From NCBI RefSeq assembly GCF_003573695.1, contig NC_039368.1, forward strand, positions 77,266,374-77,330,373: a stretch of DNA of 64,000 bases, given 5' to 3'. This DNA is from Papaver somniferum. Lineage: Eukaryota; Streptophyta; Magnoliopsida; Ranunculales; Papaveraceae. The notes beneath the pieces are model-generated. The model was not told where the DNA came from. It did no database searches and was given only the letters and a program-made list of their open reading frames with translations. Shown piece by piece: positions 56,018-64,000 of this stretch (positions within the stretch are counted from its first letter, which is position 1; each line of letters opens with the position of its first letter). Position numbers and translations under genes: made by a program.

Positions 56018-57309
56018 TGATAGACACATTTTTGTGTCTACGTTGTCCTTAATTTCATGTATTGTTGGTACTCGATTTTTGTACTTATTATGGTATGTTA
56101 TGTGTTTTTAGGTATTTTTGGAAATAAACATTCTTGGAAAATCGGCTCGAAAAGTCGTCTAAAGCACCGGAAGGAACGTGTTATTCAGACTCTCACTTGT
56201 GGATAAGGGGAGCCCAAATGATAAGGGGTACCCAAAGGATATTTTCACCCAAGCAGCTGAACAGAGACATCCCTCATGGAATCTGCTATTCGCACCCCAG
56301 GACCGGATAGGGGGAACCCATCTTCTTCTTCACGGGAAAGATATTTGGCGGGAAAAGAAATCTCAACTGTGTGAGATTCTGGTCATGATATTATGGGGAT
56401 ATTTGTGTCTTTAAGACATGATTATCTTCTTACCATGACAGTAAGATTTTGTACGTGTCTTGAATGGAAGGAAATCGTATACTTTTGGATATTTTCAAAA
56501 ACAAGGAAGGAATTATTCACGGAATTAATTGAAGATATTCGATTCATTATTCGGCTCAATTAAATGAGAAGATTTGGATATACCATACAACTCAGAAGAC
56601 GTGTGAGAATGGAGAAGAAATATTCCCGTGAAATACTTTCATTAACTGCAAAGATCTTTTGGAGTAATTGAGATGATTGTCGACCTAAGATTGGCTTCAC
56701 AATATAAATAAGAGTGTTTTGGGTATCAGTGAGGGGATGGAGAGTTTGGGGATCGTTTAGAGCAAAACCGGTTTAATCATTATTTTCTCCCATTTCATCA
56801 CTTGTAAACACTTTTGAGAAATGAAAAATTATTCTGAGCGTGTTTCCAATATGCGGAGCTAAACCCAATCCTTGGGGCTATGGAGGAAGTCGTTGTTTCG
56901 GTAAAGCTGATATATTTTTATTAATTAATTACAACAACTCTATTATGATTTTTGCATTGAACTAAAAATTGTTTTTATGATTTTGATTAGTTAGGTGTAT
57001 TTTCTCTTGATAGAATATGCTTGCTTTAGGGTTTTGATATTCTATGCTTGGATTAACATCTATTCTTTTGGAAATCTACATGTCTAGGAAATACTATTAG
57101 AATCAATTTGAATGTTGAGTTGCATAATTATTGTTTTATTAAATCACTAATATCAACCAATGGTGGAATCCTAGTCCCATTCTCTCCATAATTTTCACAA
57201 CATCTTTTTAATTTAGTTCGCTATTTTTATTTATTCAAAAATCTAAAAATCTGCTTTCACAAGTCTTGAACGAATCATATTTTACCACAACAACTTTGAA
57301 AATACCTCA
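56018..57309 (+). repeat. 3' LTR of the Gag-protease element
   Basis: 1292 bp, direct copy of the 5' LTR with about 3 percent differences. A TATAAATAAG box lies at 56703. GAATC follows. Confidence 0.92.
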
Positions 57310-59522
57310 GAATCAACTAAATAGTCAGACTCAGACTAGAGTAAAGTATATCAAAGAGTTAATATCTCGATCTCACGATTTGATCTATACTCAAGAAAAT
57401 AGAAATCTGCGAGTTTTTATCAAATACTAGAGATATAAACTTGGATGGTACCAAAGACCAATATCCAAGTGTCAATCAATTTAAATCAACAACCAAAGGT
57501 TATATATTCTAATTGATTGATCTTAACGCACAACCTGTGATATTTCAATTATATAACAAAATATAATACATAATAGAAATAACACAGATACCAGAAGTTT
57601 TGTTAACGAGAAAACCGCAAATGCAGAAAAACCCCCAGGACCTAGTCCAGATTGAATACCACACTGTATTAAGCCGCTACAGACACTAGCCTACTACAAA
57701 CTAACTTTGGTCTGGACTGTAGTTGAACCCCAATCAATCTCACACTGATTCAAGGTACAGTTGCGCTCCTTATGTCTCTGATCCCAGCAGGATGCTACGC
57801 ACTTGATTCCCTTAGCTGATCTCACCCACAACCAAGAGTTGCTAAGACCCAAACTCGAAGACTTTAATAAACAATTTGTATCACACAAAAAACTCTACGA
57901 TAATAGATAAATATGTCTCCCACAGATAAACCTAAGAGTTTTGTTTCATCTTATGATAAAATCAAGGTGAACAGGAACCAGTCGATAACCCGGACTTATA
58001 TACCCGAAGAACAGCCTAGAATTATCAATCACCTCACAATAATCTAAATCGTATGGTAGCGAAACTATATATTGCGGAATCACAAACGATGAGACGAAGA
58101 TGTTTGTGATTTCTTTTTATCTTTCCCTATCGGAGATATAATCTCAAGTCAATTATCCAATTGAACTCGTACGATAAAAAATGGCAAGATCAGATCGCAC
58201 AACTACAAGAGAAGTAGTTTCGTCTGTCTTCACAATCCCAATGAAGTCTTTCAGTCGTTAACCTACAGGGTCTCGAGAAGAAACCTAAGGTTAAAGGAGA
58301 ACCGACTATAGAAAAACCAACTAGTATCACACAGGAGGTGTGGGGATTAGTTTTTCCAGTTGCTACATTTCCCCTTTATATAGTTTTCAAATCAGGGTTT
58401 GCAATCTAAGTTTGGTAACAAAGCATTCAATATTCACCGTTAGATGAAAAACCTGATTTAACCAAGATAATATCTTTCAACCGTTAGATCGACACTTAGC
58501 TTGTCACACACAAATAAAATGTATTTCATTTAGGTTTGAGTAACCGTACCTAAACGTGTACACTTAGTTGGTTCACAAATAATTAACCAATGGTTAGCCA
58601 TATGAGCACTTTCATATTAACCGTATTCATCTTATTCACAACTATTTCAAATGACTTCAAAAGAACTAGTTGAAGAGTTGTTCAATTGCTTAGGTATTTA
58701 TGCATATATAGACACAATTGAAACAAAATCAGTTTGATTCACTTGAGTTAATTCATGAACAATATATCCATGGTTTGCAAAGTTATTGATTTATTGTTTA
58801 AGTTATGAACTTCCGATTTGAGAAATATAACCATCTTGGGTACACGTACGGGTACGTGTACCTTAGCTACCGGATTTGAGTTTACAAACTCAGCAAAAAA
58901 AATTCGGTTCGAAAACTTCAGTGAGTACACGTACGGGTACGCATACCTAAGGTGACTGGTTTATAAGTTTGCAAACTACAAACTCAGCAGAAATTTTCGG
59001 TTTGAAAACTTCCGCTGGTACGCGTACCACCTTCACCAATACCGTATGCACACATATGCACACACTTGGTTTTCGGCACATGGATTTATACACTAATGTA
59101 CGAACACACTATATATGTTTATATCCATAGATGGTTAATCTCAACTCTACATTTCAATCATTCAAACATTCTTCTATAACGTTATAACAGTCGTTATTCA
59201 TAACTATCGTCATCAAAGATATTTTCAAGATTAAAACGTCATCATGACTTTCATCACGGGTAAAGATGAAAAGTGGTTAAAGCGAAACCTTTCCAACACA
59301 TATTTCGAGAAAAAGATAGACGAGTAAACTCGGCTCGAGATAGCAAATGTGTATGTATGAAAACTATCATACTTATACGACTTTGTATCAAGAATAGAAG
59401 ATACAAAGGTAGAATTTTGAGTGATAGATAAGTTCAAGTCTCCACATAACTTTTTAGTCGGATGAAGTTCCACTGGTTCCTTGAGTAGTTCTTCGTCTTC
59501 GTAAGATGATCGCCGTGGAGTC
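57310..59522 (-). mobile_element. Minus-strand Copia LTR, main part
   Basis: It continues the LTR piece at 49310-49388. On the minus strand it shares the 59523-61977 LTR order: 'gaagttccaccg'-like block (59470), U3 array with 'gggtacgtgtacc' and 'ggtacgcgtacc' (58840-59030), TATATAAAGG (about 58380), and 'ctaggtcctgggggtttttc' (about 57640). About 150 bases of its 5' start are missing because a plus-strand element is inserted at 59523. Confidence 0.85.
58840..59030. repeat. U3 array of GTACGNGTACC palindromes
   Basis: Words such as 'gggtacacgtacgggtacgt' and 'tggtacgcgtaccacc' recur three times with 'gtttgcaaact'-like spacers. The position in the LTR matches the arrays in the four related LTRs. 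Confidence 0.75.
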
Positions 59523-61977
59523 TGTTAGAGCATTGCTCGGTTGAACTCGCATGCGTTGCTATCTCAAGCATGTTTGTCAATGTTAGTGATCAAAACTATA
59601 AGTCTTGATTTTTAGTCTATTATAGCTAAGTCTCGGACTAGGATAGAAAGTGTAGTTGAGCTCAAGGACTTCATGACGATTCATCATACAAGTAGAAGAA
59701 CTACTCAATGAATCGGTGGAACTTCTCGAAAAAAAGGTATGTGAAGACTTGAAGTTATGTATCACTCAAAAGTCTATCTACTCTATCTCCTACTCTTTGA
59801 GACAAAAAGTCGTATGCTATATATTTAGACTTGGATTATACACATTTGGTATTTCGAGCCGAGTACACCTCGCCTATCTATATCTCGAAATATGTGTTGG
59901 TAAGCTTTTCACTTCGATCAAGTTTATCTTTACCATGTGACGAAAGTCATGATATGTTTCAATCATCTTGAAATTTTTTTTGACGAGAAATGGTGCAACA
60001 ACTACATAACGCCCTCTAAGAATGTTTCAATGATTGAAATGAGAGTTTAGATTACATAACCAATGGTGGACATAAACATTGTTGTGGAAACATATTTATG
60101 TATAAGTCCTATTCCTTGAACCAAAGTTTGCGAACTTTGTTGATCAAGAGAACCGGAAGAATGGCATGAGCCAAGTCCGCGAACTGCTGAAGTTCTCAAA
60201 CACGAGAATTTATGCTGGAGTTGACAAACTACTTGCGTGAAGCTAAGTCCGCGAACTCATCCCGCGAACCCAGTCCGTGAACCGGCGAAGTTCTCGTACC
60301 TGAGAATTTCTGCCGGAGTTTGTAAACTCTGCCCTGTAACTTAAGTCCGCAAACCTAGTCTGCGAACTTGAGAAGGTTATATATCTGAAGATGATTTCTG
60401 AACTTAAAATTAAAAAGACTAACGAATGCAGTTTGCAAACCGTGGCTATAAAAGTCCATGAACCGATTCAAGTGAATCAAATCATCTTTGCTTCAATTGT
60501 GTCTTGTGTAGTACATAAGATTTCCTTGCAATTGAAAAACTCTCTAACTAGTTCACTTGAAGTCATTTGAACTAGTTATGGTGAAGAAGAACATGGTTGA
60601 TATGAAATGCTCATATGGCTAACCATTTGGTTAACTATTGTTGAACTAACAAGTGCATACGTTTGGGTACGGTTAACAAACCTAGAAGCGTGCATTGTCA
60701 AGTGTGTGTAACAAGCTAAGTTTTCGATCTAACGCTTGAGAAATATTAGCTTGAATCTAAATCAGGTATTTATCTAACAGTGAATATTGAATGCTTTGTT
60801 ACTAAGCAAACATTGATTGCAAACCCTGAATTGAAAGACTATATAAAGGAGACCACTAGTATTGTGAAAAACTAATCCCCACACCTTATGTGTGATACTA
60901 GTTTGCGTGCTAGAGTCGATTCTCCTTTAACCTTTGGTTTTCTTCTTCTAAAACCAGGTTAACGACTTAAATACTTCATTGGGATTGTGAAGCCATACCG
61001 ATACTACTTTTATCGTAGTTGTGTGATCTGATCTTGTATCTTCTATCGTACGAGTAAAATCAGATTGATTGGCTTGATATTGATATCTCCGATAGGCAAG
61101 ATATAAAAAGTAATCACAAACATCTTCATCTTATTGTTTGTGATTCCGCAACATCTTGTTTCGCTACCATACGATTAAGATTGTTGTGAGGTGATTGATA
61201 ACTCTAGGCTGTTCTCCGGGAATATAAGATCGGATTATCAATTAGTTCCGTTTTACCTTGATTATTATCAAAAGACAGAACAAAACCTTTAGGTTTTATC
61301 TGTGGGAGAAAGATTGATCCTTTGATAGACTTGTCTATGTGAGACAACTTTGTTTGTTGTCAAAGCCTGCGATTTTGGATCGTAGCAACTCTTAGTTGTG
61401 GGTGAGATCAGCTAAGGGATTCAAGTGCACAGTATCATGCTGGGATCAGAGGCGTAGGAGAATAATTGTACCTTGGATGAGTGGGAGACTGATTGGGGTT
61501 CAACTACAGTCCAGTCCGAAGTTAGCTTGGAGTAGGCTAGTGTCTGTATCGGCTTAATACAATGTGTGTTCAATCTGGACTAGGTCCCGGGGGTTTTCTG
61601 CATTTGTGGTTTCCTCGTTAACAAAATTTATGGTGTTTGTGTTATTTCAATTTTCCGCATTATATTGTTTTATGTTTATAATTGAAATAATACAGGTTGT
61701 GTGTTTGAATCAATCAATTGTAAATCCGACCTTTGGTTGTCGATTGATATTGATTGATCCTTGGATATTGGTCTTTGGTACCATCCATGTTATTCCTTGC
61801 ATTTGATCAGAACTCGCAGTTCCTGCTTGAGTAAATCAAATCAAGAGAGAGATATAAACTCGTTGATATACTTATAATTGATTGAGTCTTGTTGATTCTC
61901 TTAAATTATATTCGAGTTTGTCCATACAGATTGCTAAGAGAAATATTGGGTGGCGTTGTTAGACCCCCTCTTTTTCA
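59523..61977 (+). mobile_element. 5' LTR of a plus-strand Copia element
   Basis: 2455 bp, TGTTAGAGCATTGCTCGGTT at the start and 'ccccctctttttca' at the end. It carries a U3 array (60170-60400), TATATAAAGG at about 60838, and the 'ctaggtcccgggggttttct' block near 61580. A primer-binding site follows directly. Confidence 0.9.
60170..60400 (+). repeat. U3 array of AGTCCGCGAACT motifs
   Basis: 'agtccgcgaac' and variants occur six or more times, alternating with 'gaagttctc..acNNgagaattt' blocks (about 60189 and 60282). Confidence 0.8.
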
Positions 61978-61995
61978 ATTGGTATCAAAGCAGGC
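61978..61995 (+). promoter_or_regulatory. Primer-binding site, initiator tRNA-Met type
   Basis: 'attggtatcaaagcaggc' after the LTR; one base differs from the site at 38062. Confidence 0.8.
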
Positions 61996-62043
61996 AAACA
62001 CATTCAATACCTTACAAGTCTATGTTTGTAGCGATCTGACTCT

Positions 62044-63320
62044 ATGGACAGAGGTGATATCTCTATTAACGTACCACTAGTCTTCGATGGCTCAAACTAC
62101 CCATGGTGGTAAGTTGTTATGTGTGCGTTTCTTTAAGCACGTGATTTTTGGACCTGGGTACGTGTCGTTAAGGGCTATAATCCTCCGGTAAATACAGAAG
62201 GCGATGTATCTCTACCTAAGGATGTTGGTAGTTACAGTCCCGATGAATCTCTTGCTGAAATGCAAAACTCCGACGGATTGAATGCTATCAGACATGCCAT
62301 TACCCCAAATCTTCAGCACTATATGTCTACTTGCACTAAGTCTAAAGATGCCTGGGATATCTTAGACACTGTATTTGAAGACAATAGATACGTTTTCTAG
62401 GAAGCATGCCATCGATGGAGAAAATAACCTCAACACCCTCTCCAAAAATGCTTCTTATGGAAAGGTAAAAATTCTTGATCAAATTTCTGCTCAAACCATT
62501 GCCTTCAATGCCATTTCAGACATAAGTAAAACCTCTAACTTGTCTTGGGATGATGAGTGTTGCTCAAATGATGAACTGTTCGATAAACCATTATTAACAG
62601 AAAGGATCAATGAATTTGTAAAAAGAAGCATCAGATGTGATAAACATCCACTGTTAGCTCTTGCTGCTACTGATTCTATGAAAGAAAAATCCTTATGTGT
62701 CAAGGTTTTGAATACGTCTGATGGATGTAATGAACCCTCAGCTCATGCAGCAGAAACATCCACAGACTCAAAATCTGATTCAGAAATTGAGTCTGACACA
62801 AAGATTTTTGAATTCTTGAATAAAGAGGTTCTTCAAGAAAATATTCAATTAAAAGCTTCATTGAAGAGACTAGAATCATTAATCCAGGTGAAAGATCTTG
62901 AGATAGACTGTCTTAATGATAAACTCACCAGAACCATTGCTTTGAAGGAAAAAGAGACTAATACTCTCAGGGATGATCTACAAAGATTATCAGGAAGCTC
63001 TGACAAAATCTCAGCAATGTTATTTGGTCAGAAATCCTTTGGAAATACAAATGGTTTAGGATTTAAAAGTAAGACTGCAGACATTGTCAACCCCATTGTT
63101 TCTACTTGTCGTAGAAAAATAAAGGCCGACAGTTGTGATAAACAGAAGGCACTTCAACAAGACAAAAGGTTCTTGATTTTTTTCGTTTTGTGGAAATGCA
63201 AATAATGTTCAAAGCAAGTGTTGGAGATTCAATAGAAACAACAAAAGAATTTCCAGACTGCAAAGGAACATGCAAAAGATGAATCTGGTTAACCAACATG
63301 GGTCTCAGAAAACCAGTGCT
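62044..63320 (+). pseudogene. gag: Copia Gag, broken
   Basis: From ATG 62044 the frame gives VPLVFDGSNYPWW, the start of a plant Copia Gag (UBN2/DUF4219 type), but meets TAA near 62113 and 62135. It then resumes as KGYNPPVNTEGD and SKDAWDILDTVFEDNRYV. A shift and an internal deletion near 62395 remove most of the UBN2 core. A second frame (62398-63202) carries a Ser/Asp-rich linker and a coiled coil (LQENIQLKASLKRLESLIQV, ending LFGQKSFGNTNGLGF). After another shift, a worn zinc knuckle (FCGNANNVQSKCW) follows near 63190. The arrangement fits the SIRE/Maximus lineage. The gene is cut at 63327 by a CACTA element. Confidence 0.75.
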
Positions 63321-63326
63321 TCCAGA

Positions 63327-64000
63327 CACTAGTGGAAAATTAAATTTAAATGACCCACATCTGAGACCCTCATTGACTGTATCCGATACGTTGATCATAT
63401 ATAGCGGTCTCTGATCTGGTAAAAAAACGTAAAAAAACGTAAAAATTCCGAGAGACTAGTAAGCTGTCTCTGAATTAGAAAATTTATTTACTATTTTTCC
63501 ATCATAGAACTACCGATGTAACGACCCCCAATCCCCGACTCAGATCTGATGGGTCCCACACTTCAATGGTCACGATTTTCTCCCGAAAAGAACGGTCGGA
63601 TGGTAACAATTCTATCTCGTTTTTATCACTTCCCTATCAAAGAAAAGATCCCCTTCTTCCTTATCCTTACCAGCCTTTTATCTCTCTTCACTTCTCTGCA
63701 AAAGAAAATTTGCTATCCTCCAAACACCACGAACTAGAAACTCCATCGATTCTAAAACCTCATCTATATCTCTATATTCCATTACAATTTTAGTTTTCTC
63801 TCGCAACTTCTTTCACAGCCGATCGAAATCTCTATCTTTCTCTCGATTTTTTTCTCAATGAAAATCATTGGGGGTAGAGATTCTTTTCAATTGAATCACG
63901 AAGAAACTAGGGTATAGATTCTTCTCAATTGATTCATGAAGAAACTAGGGTATAGATTCTTCTTAATTGAGTCATGAAGAAATTTAGGGTTCTTCAAATG
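63327..64000 (+). mobile_element. CACTA transposon end inserted in Copia gag
   Basis: It starts CACTAGTGGAAAA, a classic CACTA terminus, preceded by AGA as the candidate 3-bp target duplication. Subterminal words 'atctgagacc', 'gtctctga' and 'ggtctctgatctgg' recur in both orientations within 150 bases. A leader-like stretch follows and runs off the window. No transposase frame is reached. Confidence 0.7.
63872..63986 (+). repeat. Tandem repeat, three units of 38-39 bp
   Basis: Units start at 63872, 63910 and 63948, each 'gggtatagattcttctcaat' followed by 'tgattcatgaagaaacta' with few differences. It continues as 'gggttcttc' to the window edge. Confidence 0.9.

Larger units (their letters stand above)
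49394..57309 (+). mobile_element. Athila-like element with Gag and protease but no RT or integrase
   Basis: A 7916-bp element with LTRs of 1289 bp (49394-50682) and 1292 bp (56018-57309), TGATAG...CA ends and exact GAATC duplications at 49389-49393 and 57310-57314. The interior encodes Gag and an aspartic protease, with a frameshift in gag. No RT, RNase H or integrase sequence lies before the 3' LTR. The LTRs differ at about 40 positions by my count, several times more than the 38716-47355 element, so this one is older. Confidence 0.92.

Overview
This is eukaryotic nuclear DNA from a flowering plant. It is AT-rich, has GT-AG introns, a plant-type tRNA-Pro(UGG), a PBS1-like receptor-like cytoplasmic kinase (RLCK), and plant lineages of Copia, Gypsy/Athila, CACTA, Mutator-like and LINE elements. 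I cannot name the species from the sequence; a poppy or other basal eudicot is only a guess. There are no operons or bacterial genes, and most short open frames lie inside repeats.

Layout. 1-8.5 kb: a Gypsy-type LTR fragment, then two large Met-PBS Copia LTRs lying tail to tail, a piece of Copia internal DNA, a 5' LTR fragment and a broken RNase H remnant. 8.56-11.96 kb: a candidate terminal-inverted-repeat (TIR) element with a captured gene-start-like piece, a 350-bp tandem duplication and an array of short inverted motifs. 12.19-20.05 kb: an old minus-strand Copia element (LTRs 377/378 bp, TSD TTCTC) that carries a solo Athila-type LTR (TSD ACCAT). 20.3-21.7 kb: a second candidate TIR element packed with TTCGGTTA/TAACCGAA motifs.

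22.4-31.8 kb is the only gene-like island. It holds a four-exon PBS1-like pseudokinase (minus strand), a MULE-like region with a three-fold 26-residue repeat ORF, a two-exon gene with an RRM-like C-terminus (27421-28347), a TIR element with an 8-bp TSD, a decayed second copy of the pseudokinase, and a tRNA-Pro gene with a broken duplicate. 32.8-35.3 kb: a LINE remnant and a CACTA-like end.

35.3-64 kb is a deeply nested LTR-retrotransposon stack. An outer plus-strand Copia-like element (LTR 35287-38061) has pol-less internal DNA. Into it inserted a young Athila-like element that encodes only Gag (38716-47355, TSD GTGAT). Further along, a minus-strand Copia LTR (from 49310) inserted into the same outer element. 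That LTR was in turn hit by a Gag-protease element (49394-57309, TSD GAATC) and by a plus-strand Copia element (59523 onward), whose broken gag was hit by a CACTA element (63327 onward). Element boundaries are supported by target-site duplications, primer-binding sites, polypurine tracts and LTR pairs.

The main points of interest are: (1) two Gag-bearing Athila-like elements lacking reverse transcriptase and integrase but sharing one architecture; (2) a PBS1-like gene that lost its catalytic residues and cleavage-loop sequence but kept an open frame; (3) five related Copia LTRs that each carry a different short-repeat array at the same U3 position; (4) three TIR-type elements filled with inverted short motifs.
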